A DNA stretch of 47,748 bases from Diplocarpon mali (Eukaryota; Ascomycota; Leotiomycetes; Helotiales; Drepanopezizaceae), in contig JAENRP010000105.1 in the NCBI GenBank assembly GCA_024741835.1, positions 1-47,748 of the forward strand. Reading direction: 5' to 3'. The translations under genes were made by a program, and so were the position numbers. The number at the start of each line of letters is the position of its first letter. Positions within the stretch are counted from its first letter, which is position 1. This document shows positions 9,981-21,604 of the stretch, one piece after another. The notes below the pieces were generated by a model, which was not told where the DNA came from, made no database searches, and worked only from the letters and a program-made list of their open reading frames with translations.

Positions 9981-12584
9981 AGGAGCGACCTCTCGCTCCG
10001 GATGAGTCATCCCGGCGAAGGGCTCGGTACCTGAGGCTTAGCCACGCCAGTCGGCTGACCAGATGCAGGCGCCGACGCTTGGTCAGCAGGTCAGGTGACC
10101 CTCGGCCGTTGTCGCAGAGCCTCGTCAGCGCAACAAGCCCTTCCCCCGTCCCGTCCCGAGGGTCAGCTCAGCTCAGCTCAGGCCAGTAGATACGATTACT
10201 CTTCACTTGAGTAATCATAAACCATACTCCGTAAAATCCAAATCTTGCGAAGAATGACCACACAACACGACCCAACCAACCCAGACCCAGAGCCCACCGT
10301 CGCACCTCGGCGACACACCAGCACCCGGACCAGGATGCCAGGATCCCAGTGGCCCCAGTGGACTCGGACTCAGGATGCGAAATCCTCCCGGCTTCTCGAA
10401 AAGCCAAAAAAGATCCCCCCCCCCCGCCCCCTCGACCACGTTCGAACCACCGTCGGCTGTTCTGTTGACTCCGAGCCGGGAGATTGTTTTGTCAGAGGCG
10501 CCGCTAGTCCCGAGAGGGCTAGACCGGACGTCGAGATGAGCTCAGCGGCTCAGCCCCTCTCGCGGCCCTGTCGAGGCGACGATGGACTCACTCTCCCTAC
10601 GTCGTACGGGGGGCTCTGGGCGTAGCTAAGCGCCCTGGGCTGCGGGCTCGGGCTCGGGCTCGGGCCAGGATCGCTCCCGAGACTTTTTTCTCCTCCTCTA
10701 TGCTCTGCACTGGCTCTGCACTGCTCTGCCCTGCCGTAGGGGGAGCTCAGCCACCCAGGCATTTTCGCTGCTCGGCAAGCGGACACGTGAATAGCGGTGG
10801 CGTGGTGGAGAGCGAAGAGCCCCCCCCCACCCCCCCCCCCCGTCCGGGAAAGCAACACGTACGGAGTGCACGTGGACGGGACGTCTGCATACCGCCGGCA
10901 CGGGTGGAGAGCCTTCGTCCCATCAAGCTGGCAAACCCGCCTGCGGCTCGCGCCCTGCCTCCCCGGATCCGGGAATCTGACCTGCTCTGTCGGTGGAGTC
11001 CTAGGGAGTGTGCGCGGTAGTGAGGCTCTCGGAGACGGTGATTCTATTCGTGCTGGTAGAAAGCTGACCCTCCGAGTTATTCCGCGAGAGCGAGAAGTAC
11101 ATACAGCGGCTGGTGCCACGCCATGTCAAGCCATGCGATGGAGTACATAGTCACATGACTCACGCGTGATGATTATCCCGCCTGGACCAGCACGGAGATC
11201 GCTCGATCGGAAGACGCGCATCCCACGACTCTCCCCGAGGACGAGGGCATCCCGCGCTGCCCCGCTGCGTGCGGGGGCCACCGACCCAGCCCGTCGGGTC
11301 GGCCGAGCCCCGGCGTCTGGGGACGGTGATGCCGGGCGCTGTCGGGTCGCAGCGCATGAGCAGGGCCGAGGAGCGGAGGGCGAGCGGAACGGAGAGCCAA
11401 AGAGGAGGGTCTGGCGAGGCAAGGTCAGGCGGGCGTCACGCGACTCGAGTCCCGACGCGGGTGACGGCGCTGCGTCCGCCCCCTTCCGCCCGGATGGCGC
11501 CTTGCTAGCGAGAGCCGCCCGCGCCTCCGTGACCAGTCTGTCGGGATCGGAACCCGGCTCGCCCGACCCGGGCTCGGAGTCGCGCAGACGGGCCTCCTCT
11601 CCCCTGTTCCCTTATCCCGAGGCTCGATGTCGGTTCAGCCGTCTCGAGGTCTCGGGCTCGGGCCGCGGCCCGGCGGGTGGACCGCCGGGGAGGAGATGGT
11701 GTAGAGACCAGGAGCGAGAGGGTCTCGTGACATCAGGTCATATGATCGGCATAGGGCCGAGGGGAAGGATAAATAGGATACCTATGTGTACTTGGAGACA
11801 ACGCGCAACGCCATAGTACACAAATATACCTCCAATTTGGGAATTGTTCCCAACACCTCGTCGAGGATAGCCCAACTGTGGTGCTTCCCTCTCTTGTTTT
11901 TGGGTCTTCTCGGAGGCCTACTCTTGTGTGTTTTCCCCTCAGTTCTTGAATGGTAGGAATACAGTGATCGGGGTCACATGTCTGGACACCTGGAGATGTC
12001 CCTAGCTCTCACGATTTCTGAACATGCATTCCGCATTGATACCTTTTGCCTGGGAACCCCCATGACGAGGCGTTGTCGAGTCCCAATCAACGCCGACTAG
12101 GATTGAGCGTATCGTCGTTACCACGCTGTACGCCAGCGATGCCAACCTTCCTCTCCCTAGCATCTCACCGATCCATCTGTGGATGCCTAGGCTATCCTAC
12201 GCCGCCGCGTCTATCCCCCCAGGTGATGGGTGAGCGGTCGTGATCGAGGCAGCCGCGATTCACAGTTCTATACGTTCCTAGATGTTGTCTGCGCGGCGAA
12301 GTTCCTGCGTGGGAGTCTGGCTATTCTCCCCATGTCGCGAGAGTCCTTCCCGCTACATCACCGCTGGTGGAGGTCGGTGCTGCTTCGACGACGTCCGGGT
12401 ACAGACGGGTAGTGCCGGCAACTCTGGTGCATGCCCCCGTCTGCATACCGTTGCCTTCGACCTGAACAAGAGCGTGATTGTCAAACGAGGGTTAAAACTA
12501 TTTTCTGGTCCACGTGCCACGAAACCGACTATACTGAGGATGGAACCAGTGACTGGCAATGTCCAACTCGCCGCGCGGCACCGG
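9981..12584. other. GC-rich stretch, no convincing gene
   Basis: Frames of up to 219 codons are open on both strands at once, as expected at high GC, and their translations are Arg/Pro/Ser/Gly-rich with no domain I recognise. Features seen: a GCTCA repeat near 10166-10180, C homopolymer tracts near 10417-10426 and 10820-10841, a GGGCTC repeat at about 10645-10663, and GCTCTGCACTG repeats near 10700-10725. It may be intergenic or decayed. Confidence 0.5.
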
Positions 12585-14102
12585 CTACGCCGTGAGCGGG
12601 ACGACAATCCGAGGTCCGTTGACGCTTCCGTCGCGAAGCCGGTCGAGGGCAGCATTGATCCCCGCCAGCCCGCCAGCCGCCACCTCGATATCAGGCGTAT
12701 GCAGCAGCTTCCGCTCCAGCAGCTTCTCCAGCCAGACCATCATGCCTTCACCCACGGCCGATGCCTCGTGAAAGGCTTTGATCGGGACCGAATGGTACAC
12801 GACGCCATCCGTCGACGCGGCCGGGAGGCCGACGAGCCCGACGAGATGCGCTCGGCCATCCCCGTCTTCGTTGCCGGGGCGCATGACCTGGGCCATTTGC
12901 CGCGAGGTTTCCTTCCCGATCGTGTCGAGTCCGAAGCGTAACCTGCCCTGGGTAACGCTCCTCACAATCTCGACGGCTCGCCCGGGATCCAGCCGGTCCA
13001 CGAGCAGGTCGGCGCCGTGCTTGAGCATTCGCTCGCCGCTCCGGGCGACGTCGATGATGGCTATCACCTTGAGCCCGGCGAGCTTTGCCAGCTGCACCGC
13101 GCAGCAGCCGGTGGCCGATGATCCTGATGCGGTCAGTCGGGGCGTCGGCACGCGGTCGCTCACCGGCTGCTTACCTCCCCAGATGGCAATCCACTCCCCA
13201 GCTCTCGCGCCTTCGCCCGGTCTGATGTTGTCGAAGCACTCCTGCTGGATGTCTTTGGGCAGAGCACTCCGGGGCAGCGACCGAACGATCTGCTGCAGGT
13301 GCGGACCCCGAGGCCCGTGACCGCGTCCGAAATCCACGCCCATGCAGATCCCAAGGGCCAGCGCGGCGGCTACGAAGGCGACTCCGAGAGGTGCGGCATC
13401 CCGGGCCCCGAGATGGCCGGGAAGTCGGCACGCGTTGAAGTCCGAGACGACAGCATATTGCTGGTATGCCGCTTTCCGGGAATCCCGGTAATCGGTGGAT
13501 ATTGCCATGACCTGACGTCGTCAGCCGCCGAGATCCCCTCGAGTTCAAGAGGCTCACGCTGTCCCCCTTGACAAACCGTGATCTCACGCTTGGGGTCTTC
13601 ACGACCCTGCCTGCCAGGTCCCGTCCACTGATGCACGGCAGAGCCGGCAGTCCCCAGCCAAAATCACTTCAGAAACATCAGCCCCGTCCGCTGCTGAGAG
13701 AGATCCGCTCGATACATACGGAGCCTTCCAGTCGATGGGGTTCAGACCAACTACATCGACTGCAACCAGCATCTCCCTCTCGTCTCTCAGTTTCGGTACT
13801 GGCTGCTGTCTCGTGTGCGCATATCGCTGCCTGGGCGCGTGAAGAAGCAAGACGTCCTGATGCTCGACGTTGAAATCGTCGCTTTCATCTGCGTCGACAG
13901 TTCTCCTCCGCTTGCGAGCCAGACCTTCTGGGGCGGTCTCGGGTTCTGGCCATGGGTGGATGGGATGTGTCGAGTTTTCCTCCAAAGGGGGCGTCTCGGG
14001 CGGGCTCATCGATTGCTCTATCGACTGTGATTTGTATACATGCCACTGGTCCCATTCGATGTGGCTGTGAGCCCTCTTGGAAGAAGTCGTCTTGAAAGCC
14101 AT
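12585..14102 (-). CDS. MDR-family zinc-binding-type oxidoreductase, ToxD-like
   Basis: The product belongs to the medium-chain dehydrogenase/reductase superfamily, the group often named ToxD-like in fungi; it should reduce an unknown substrate with NAD(P)H in the cytosol. Four exons fit: 14102-13720, 13666-13558, 13511-13175, 13123-12585. The introns are 53, 46 and 51 nt. Donors are GTATGT, GTGAGC and GTAAGC, acceptors AAG, CAG and CAG, with CTGAT/CTGAC branch sites. Joined, they give 455 codons plus stop, in frame throughout. Seen in order: GroES-like start (MLVAVDVVGLNPIDWKAP), CISGRDLAGRVV, STDYRDSRKAAYQQYAV, the cofactor loop GGSSATGCCAVQLAKLAG at about residue 275, YHSVPIKAF, and the end GPRIVVPL. 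The 51-nt intron is a multiple of three without a stop, so a genomic frame runs through it. The first ATG (14102) adds a charged RKRRR-containing leader; the ATG at 14009 (MSPPETPP) is an alternative giving 424 aa. No zinc ligands were identified. Confidence 0.88.
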
Positions 14103-16400
14103 GCTCAAGTGTGATCTGGAATGGAATGCTGGGTTCTTTGTTCCCTCGTACCTCCCGTCACATAGATACTAAGAAGAGTTTCCAGCTCCTCCGGGCGTAT
14201 ATCGACAATCAACTCGACAGAGCTCACGGGCGTCGCGGTGTCCAAAAAGAATCTCGCTGGCGACCATGGAGGAACAACTCCGTACGACGGGGAGGGCTAT
14301 TTACATGGTGCACCGCACGATCCCACTTACGATAGGGATTCGTGATTCGTGATCACTGGGGAGGGTTCCAGGTTGTGGCGAGGATAGCGTCTTGAGTGAC
14401 TTTGCCAAATATTGCGTGCTACGGACTACAGATGGTGCAGCTGTGATTACCAGACCCGAGCTGTGCTGCGCGCTCACTGGCTCTCTCCCCGGGGGTCATC
14501 GCGAGTTACCGGCCGGTGAATATTATTATGAGAGACTCACTGGTACTATGCTGATGCGGATGACACTGTGTTGAATTCTTGATGTTTCGAGCCGTGGTGT
14601 ATATATCGAATGGATGGGTGGGGTCTAGCCGAGAATCTAAGCGCCAAAGTAACATAAAGCATAGACTCTTCTGGCAACACAGCAGAGTTCTCCCGCACAC
14701 CTTCTCATCTCCACGAGCTACGGTGCGTAGAGTTTCACTTCCAAAGCCGCTCTCTGACCAAGGGGTGCGCTTTCATGCGATCGCTATCCTCGGTATATAC
14801 TTAATAAATGCGATGTTGCAACCCGCGCTGATAGCCGGGGTCAACCTCACGCGATCTTGGCCCGTATCGCCGTTCTATTACAGGGGAAGTGGACCTAGGT
14901 ATGCATGGGCTTTCAAGCTCTACCGTCCTAGCTGGGTGTGGTGACTTACCCTCGAAACGGCTTTGGCGCGTGAAGAATATCGACATGATAATCATCCGCT
15001 ACACTCTGTACAGTCGTAGCTTGAACCCGGATCGCGTGGTCGAGTGTCAGAACCCCCCGCCTGCCCGCAAGACCATATCTCGCCCCCCCACGATCTCCAT
15101 GACCTGCCCGCATCCGCAGCCCCCGCCCTGCTTCCTGTTTCCCCTGTGGGCGTTCCGAACCAAAAGTCGCCTTGTCCCGTGGGAATCAAATGCCCACCTC
15201 GATCCCCCAGTTGACGAGTTCCATCGTCGCAGGCCGCCACGGGACAACGCTGTGTATGCGTCCCCCGCGGCGAGCTCGTGCCGGTCCTGACAAGCGACGC
15301 CCGAGCACGGCCGCGATCGCAGTCAACACCGTAAGCGAGTCGTGCCCGTGGCGCGTCTGAAGTCAGTATCTCCCGTACCGTCGTGCGCGAGAACACGCTG
15401 GAGGCAGCCAGGAGCCCAGGTTCCGAATCTGAGAATGGCCATTTCGGCGCAGTCAAGACTCGTGCGGTGCGAGCCCTTCGGGTGCAGCCTTCTCAGCGCG
15501 TTCAGCAAGTCCTCCGCCCCTCTCCGAAAGAGATCCTCGCGACAGGCTCAGCTATCTACAAAGGCCCCAACGGGGAGGTTGAGAGACGTGGCGACAACCG
15601 GGGCTAGATCAGCTATATTTGAGAGCTGGAAGTAGAATGAATGTCTTGTGTTGTGTGATGCTTTGTTGAATTGATACTAGGTCGAAGACGCGAAACCAGA
15701 CTTCCCAGGACGCAGGATGTATTTACTATCTATGCTACCAAGCTTGAGGAACGCGGTCTGGCTGACGGTAGGATAGATGTTCGAGAGACCCAATCCGATG
15801 AGATAAGCGTCGCGGGTTGAACCTCATGTTTGAGATGTATCAAAGCGATTGTTGCCAAAAGGGAGGACCGCGGGGTGCTCTGGTGTTATAGCTAGCCCGA
15901 GCCGAGCTTCCAGTCACAGTACCAGTGGTGTCGTCTCCGACTTGACTGCCCTGGAAAGTATCTTGGACGCTATAGAGCCTTACATCTCCGCAGCCGTCCT
16001 TATAGCCCAGCCCGGGATAGACTTCGCTGTCAGTTGTCGCCCCTTTCTGTTTCTTCAAGAGACCATGGCTCGCGCCAGCAGCATAACTGGGTCAACAACG
16101 GCCTTCGCCTTGCCGAGCCCGCGAGCGTACGCATCAACAAGGTCCGCGTTCTCTGGGCAGACGCTCCCGGCTATGATGCCTCCTCGGAATCCTGCTCTTC
16201 ATGTCAAGTTCGGGCTTGCGGCTGCTACCGTGTCAGCGCACCGAAATCTCAACCATAGTATATCCCAACTCCTCACCGCACCATGTCAACCTGCACCAGG
16301 TGGGACGGGTACACCAAAGCCCCTAACCCAGCCGACGTCGCCGTCCCCTTTACAGATCTTCGTGGTCGTTGTACGTATATCAGGGAAATACTCCTAGCCT
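14103..16400. other. Upstream of oxidoreductase; no clear gene
   Basis: The first few hundred bases must hold the promoter of the minus-strand oxidoreductase; a TAAATA-type box on the minus strand near 14300 is the only candidate element. Beyond that, GC-rich frames of 60-180 codons at 14992-15640 and 15849-16397 overlap on both strands and show no recognisable domain. They could be decayed gene remnants. Confidence 0.45.
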
Positions 16401-18724
16401 GTATTTTAGTTTGGTCTTGGTCCCTGTCTTGAGGTCTTTTCACAACATGGCCATATGACTCCTTGCCCTTCTCTCTCTATTTCTTTGGATCATACCCAGA
16501 AAGCAATATTTGATCATTATTCGGCCCAAAAATACTTACGCTATTATAACATATGCTAGATGGCCGCGTGGAGATGCCAGCTCCCTAACCACCAGCGGCT
16601 TATAGAGGGATCCTAAAAGACAAATTGGACAGAAGTCAACGTCATGAGGCAACTTTTCATATTAGACAAATTGTCGGCCACGTGTCCTAGCTACTCTTGC
16701 GCCTTTTATTGCGTAGACGTTGTATTGCAGACGTTATTATCGCAGACGTCAATATCAGCGCTGGAAGTAAGCAAACACAAGGAAAAATATCACATTAATC
16801 TCTGGATTATAGCTCTCAATGATTTGCTTGATTACCTAGGGCTTGTTGTATCCACAGCAGCTCAGCATACCTGCTCTAGTGCTGTGAGCTTTGCTCATAC
16901 CAATAAGCGAGCTTCGCCTTGGCGAAGATACCAAGTCAGTCAAAGAGGGTATGTGCGGGAGCTACGGCAGTAGCAATATTACCTTCTCACGCAGCGAAAA
17001 ATTGAAGTTAACTTATGAGTGACACATAACAAGAAGAAACAGTTTGCACTACTTATCAGGTTTTCTTACAAACAGTGCTCTAATCCTAAAGAAAACTTAA
17101 TCTAACTAATAAGACACCGTTAGTTACTCTCGTCCAAACGCGAGCTTCTGTTCTAATATAATAGCATTACGAGAATAATACGTTCATGCTTTACGTGTAA
17201 GTATAATCCAAAACCAGCCATCTTTCATTGGATATCTGCTTTACTCACATTTCCCCATATGAATTCGGCGACTCCCCAAGTTGGGCTTACACCCTCCATG
17301 GAAAATAACCTTTCCCGCAGAGCTTACAGTCGATCTCCAGATTTCCTTACTTCATGCCAAAAACGCGCTCTTTTGAAAGGTCTCAATAGTAAGGATGAGA
17401 TTTGCGATGAGTAAAATAAGTACGCACGCTTTCTTTCGTTGATATATTTGTCAGTCGGTTCTCAGAGCCAACATCTAGGAGTAAAGAAAAGCCGACTCTT
17501 TGCCTGTTAGTAACAACACGCTCAAAGGTCAGTAGCTTAGAGAGAACACCAAACAAGGATAGAAACTAAGGGCCAGCGCAGGACTTTATCCTCAAGCCCA
17601 TTGACCTTGCATCCTCTATGTGACTGGAAAATCTGTACACATATCATAGCAGCCATGGTGGTCCTGGCCTGGGTTCTGGATTTATCGCTCAGCGGGCTGT
17701 GGTAGTTGGAGCCATTCCCCTGATTCTCCCGCGACTGGACGACTCTTGCACATCAAAAGAGTTCATTTATTAAAGCTCAAGGCGCTCCGAGGTTCGTAGC
17801 TGACTTGGGAAACTGGCAAGAAATGCTTCGCTATGGAGTGCCCTAACTGTGAGCATTCAGAGAAAACTGATATTCATGATATGTCTTTGAGCACTGTGCT
17901 CTGGGTAACTGGGTTGATTTACAAGAGTATGGGTCTCCCGAGATCAAGGGAAACAGCTGCTACCCCCGCCTCAGGTCGCTTCTAGGCTTGTAGATATACA
18001 CTGACACCTGCGCAGTGATTTCTGGTAATGAGCTACCCAGATAAATTTGAGATATCTGAGTGAAAAGCCATATACAGCTGTAGGAGTAGGTATCTTTCAC
18101 CTGATGTTGGCTTTGTGGTGGAATACTGCGGCAAAGGATGTCAACACCTGGCTCTACTGCGTAGCAGATTCCACAGATATCTCTAGAGAAATAGAATCTT
18201 CTGTTTTGAAATTGCTGAAACTTCTATATCCCAGATAGCTCTGACACAGGTTCTGCACAGAGTAGAGAGCTACAGTATCAAACAGTCATTGTGATCCGTG
18301 TTTGCATCCTTTGTTTACATCCTGTATTGATCTGCTCGCTAAACAGTACCCCAAAACTGTAAATGATCTGTAGAGATATGCGGTGTGTAGCCCTTCTCAC
18401 CCATCTCTTAATCATAAGACTGCTTTCAATCCCTATCCAGAAGTGTGGGAGATTCTACTGCGCGTCAACGATAGGAAGGTCGCTTATTTCGAACCAAACA
18501 ACGCTAGGCCGGATGGTCACTAGACGATTTTCAGCATCGTAACTTCCTTGGAGCCGAAATCATCGGTCAATATCAATTAATAACTCTCCTCGGGGCACTA
18601 GGAGGCCCATGGATCTGATCGGCGGAGATCTACATCATGTCGGACTCACCATGCGGATGGTGAGAACCTCCTCCCGTCCCCGTCCCCGTCTGCGTCACAA
18701 GTTTCTAGGAAGGCTTGGATACGG
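16401..18724. other. Balanced-GC stretch, no gene seen
   Basis: Mostly short frames broken by stops on both strands. The longest frame from an ATG (16644-16973, 109 codons) has no recognisable motif and no supporting splice structure. A small perfect hairpin (CTTCGCC/GGCGAAG) lies near 16911-16926. I see no transposon ends and no RIP signature. Confidence 0.45.
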
Positions 18725-19288
18725 ATGATACTAATTGACTTGACAAGCGGTCTGGGCCGTTCGTTCAACTCGCCTCCAGTCTATGTTAGTGGGTATGGCG
18801 TGCAGCTCAGACGAAACGGCCAGCTGCCACTAGATTGGGTTACAGGAGAAGAAATCGCCCCAGGCGCTTCTGGAATCACTTCCTGCCCCCAGAGCAAGTC
18901 TACCGCCACACGCACACCAGACCTCGAATACAAAGATGGGCTTCCTCCTACTCCCAAAAGCAATTCTAGCGATTATTGCGATGGAGGCCTTCCTGCTTCT
19001 TTCAAGAAACAGTCTGCCGCGGAATCAGTTGACGGGTTGCCTCCTCTTACCAAGAGTAAGAGCAAGTATAAGCAGGCCCACGATCCCAACGAGAAACCTG
19101 GAGCCTCTGCAAAGAAGATTACCATAAACTTTGCTGGACTGGTGAATAAGGTCAGAGAAGGCCGTTTGAGGGACGTCAAGACGAAGGATGGAGGGCAAAA
19201 CGGCGGCGACATGAGAATTGAGAAAGCAGATGATCACAAGGCGGAGAATAATAAGGAAAACCATGGCAAGAACAGAGATAGCACGTAA
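18725..19288 (+). CDS. Hypothetical protein with GLP-type internal repeats
   Basis: An open frame of 187 codons starts at ATG 18725. I do not recognise the family. The protein has no signal peptide or membrane segment. Its middle carries three loose copies of a unit of about 20 residues centred on DGLPPTPKS, GGLPASFKKQS and DGLPPLTKSKS. The C-terminal third is highly charged (KVREGRLRDVKTKDGG, then NNKENHGKN), which suggests a disordered tail. Codon use looks like a real gene rather than a shadow. The frame ends in TAA at 19286-19288, and a further open stretch follows at once in another frame, so the true 3' end may be wrong. It could be a lineage-specific gene. Confidence 0.5.
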   Translation: MILIDLTSGLGRSFNSPPVYVSGYGVQLRRNGQLPLDWVTGEEIAPGASGITSCPQSKSTATRTPDLEYKDGLPPTPKSNSSDYCDGGLPASFKKQSAAESVDGLPPLTKSKSKYKQAHDPNEKPGASAKKITINFAGLVNKVREGRLRDVKTKDGGQNGGDMRIEKADDHKAENNKENHGKNRDST

Positions 19289-19335
19289 TCGCCCCCATCT
19301 GCAGATTCTCGCTTACTGATGGTTGCAACCATTAG

Positions 19336-19610
19336 AGACCAAAGATACGAGATTCATAGAGGGAGCATTGAAGGAAGTTCGCTATGTGCCCGCTGCCGCC
19401 GCCGCCTACGAGTCGATTGGTGGCGCAGATCATGCGATGGGGCTATTTGACATCTCGGAGCATCCAGAAGTTCAACTCCCCGAGGCTATGCCAGGCTCGG
19501 TCATCTTTGAGAACGACAATAGCTTCGGACCCGACATTGTCATCAAGGAGCCGATTGTCAAGACGAAGGAGTTACATGACGAGATGGATTGTCAGGAGAG
19601 TTTTATTTGA
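19336..19610 (+). CDS. Hypothetical ORF, possible 3' exon
   Basis: The frame is open from just after an ATTAG acceptor-like site (19331-19335) to TGA at 19608-19610. It reads about 90 residues including EVRYVPAAAAAYESIGGAD, MGLFDI, and FENDNSFGPDIVIKEP, and ends in MDCQESFI. No ATG precedes the conserved-looking part, so it is probably an exon. The best local donor (GTAATC at 19285, at the end of the upstream ORF) does not keep the frame, so the link to 18725-19288 is unproven; a frameshift between them would also explain the layout. Family unknown. Confidence 0.4.
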
Positions 19611-21604
19611 TTCCTCTTGAGATCAAGGTTGTTTAAATTACCAATTTCTGGATTGGCTAATTCGTATCGCGCTCTCTGAGTTGAATACTGCAGTTGGTGC
19701 CAGAGACTGATAACGGGTCTTCTGATAGGCTGTACAGCAGAGTAATCCATAACCTCATTCTTAAAGTCCAAGATCCTTGTTCTTGAAGATAAATGATACA
19801 TGAAAAGCTCTGGCAATAGTTTGTTGATCCAGACACTCTTGTTAGGATGTGCTGACAGCCATGTGCCGTTGTTTCGGCTAGAAAATGTCAAGCACTCAGA
19901 CCCGTCGCTTTTTAATGGGAATTCAGTATCTTAGTATTGTATGATCAAGGATGACAAAAAGCCTCTTTGGTCGGTCAAAATCTATACCGGAAGCCTCTGA
20001 ACCCCTTGGTTCTGTTCGTCTCCACGGCGTAAGGCTTACTATTCAAGCCCCATCAATATCCCTCGGCAAAAGCTCAACCCTATTAAAACTGAAATCTCCA
20101 GTCTCTACTAGGAGTATTGAGTTTCACAAAGCGTGAGACCATGAAAGCAGAGGAAAGGTATGTGGGTCCGTACGATTGACAGTCATTACAGACGCAGAGA
20201 TGATAGCGAGCAGTACGTAACATCAAAATGGCAAGTCAAGGCTTGACCTGATCTCGGAGTTCGAGGAGCCGGGTATAGGGTTTAAAGTGTCCGCTGCTTA
20301 TCGGGTGAAATATACAGTAAGATGCTGGAGCTGTGGTGAACTGCAGAAGTTGCTACTGTATTCAAAGAAGGTGGCTGGCTATTGCCTCGGAACTTGACCT
20401 AGTAGTGGCTAAGGTACGCTTGTAGCGCATGAATCGCGAATAAGGGAAGAAAGGAAGAAAGGAAGAAAGATAGAAAGATAGAAAGATAGAAAGATAGAAA
20501 GATAGAAAGATAGAAAGATAGAAAGATAGAAAGAAGCTTGCTATTAATCGATCTCAGCGCAGCTAGGCTTGACTGGGAGGTCTCTGCTAGATATTTCAAA
20601 GTAATGTCTTTATCAGATATGGATACATATTATAAGCTATCAGGAGTTCTCAGATATGCCTCAGGCCTTAGGCGGCTTCTAGAGTGTCTCGCAGCGAGCT
20701 CTTGGTTGTTAGTTCGATGTCCCTGAAGGCCTTCGCGGGCTACGGAGGGGTCAGACGCGTTTGATAGGAGTCGAAGGCGTGCGGGCTCATGGCGCGAAGT
20801 TGATGGGTAGAAGCAATCTATCGATGTTGCTTGAGTAAGACCTGAGTTGCTGGCGGGGCTGAAGGCTCTCAAGAGCTGTCTGGAGATGAGGGAGTATAAG
20901 GTGTGGATGGATTGGTATCTGCTGGTCTGATGGTTTTCTTTTCTTCTTTTCTGGGATGCATGAAAATGCATCCCTGAGCCGCTTTGTTATCAGGTGAGCT
21001 GAGTTTGGATGGGGGTTCTTCTCTTGGAAGTGCATGTATACGAAAGTATCGAATAGTACTTGTGCTGCCTTTCCGCTTGTGCGAATATATCTTTCGCAAA
21101 TCGGCGAGTGCTACGCATTCAGCTATGGCCAATCTTAAGATATAGTTTTCCTTGAAACGCAGAAGGTATCATATATTGAATATAGCACTGTTGCGGAGAT
21201 TCCATTGTTGAAGTCACAGAAGCTGGGATGCTGCATGTCGAAAAGAAAGCTATTATTTTTCTTTACAGAAATATACATTTTCCATTGCGGTTTCACGTTA
21301 GTTCTCTTTATATGGATTTAAGCCTTAGTTCCATTCTCATCTCAGCCGCCAGACTGACGCAGGGGGCCGAAGCCTTTGTTTAACTTCATACTACGCTTCC
21401 TGTCAATCACTAAATCCACCGCAGCATCCACACTTGCGTATAAGCCCCTATAAGTTTCTCCGGGACTCTCTCCTCTACCTAAGAGTCTGTGATTCATCTT
21501 TAGGCTAGTCCGGCGAATCCTACCACTACACAAGAGGGATTCTCGGATATACTTTACCACTTCAGTCTTTGCTGGCTTTTTATTCTCATAAGAGGTATTC
21601 AAAC
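19611..21604. other. Intergenic stretch with microsatellite and hairpin
   Basis: No gene is recognised. The frames present are short, and several derive from the tetranucleotide repeat. It includes the microsatellite at 20445-20536 and a perfect hairpin (GGGATGCAT-GAAA-ATGCATCCC) at 20953-20974. Its right end is the promoter of the MYND gene. Confidence 0.5.
20445..20536. repeat. GGAAGAAA/GATAGAAA microsatellite
   Basis: Three GGAAGAAA-like units are followed by about nine AGAAAGAT units (GATAGAAA phase), a purine-rich tetranucleotide tract of about 92 bp with no interruption in its right two thirds. Confidence 0.92.

Noticed and set aside
2097..9989. GCGAC on both sides of the gypsy element as a target duplication
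   Set aside because: The two copies are at different distances from the LTR ends, so they do not bracket it correctly.
10550..11816. Long GC-rich frames on both strands (up to 216 codons)
   Set aside because: They overlap each other, are low-complexity and have no recognisable domains; high GC alone explains them.
12778..13320. Plus-strand frame of 180 codons
   Set aside because: It is antisense to the oxidoreductase exons, which have family motifs, splice sites and full frame agreement.
15990..16210. Minus-strand peptide AGFRGGIIAGSV...DAYARGLGKAKAV resembling an aldolase-type C-terminus
   Set aside because: Too short, and neither flank continues the family; likely chance.
18047..18238. 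Short plus-strand frame
   Set aside because: It has no ATG start and no motif.
19285..19335. 51-nt intron (GTAATC...ATTAG) joining the hypothetical ORFs
   Set aside because: It puts the downstream exon in the wrong frame and meets an early stop.
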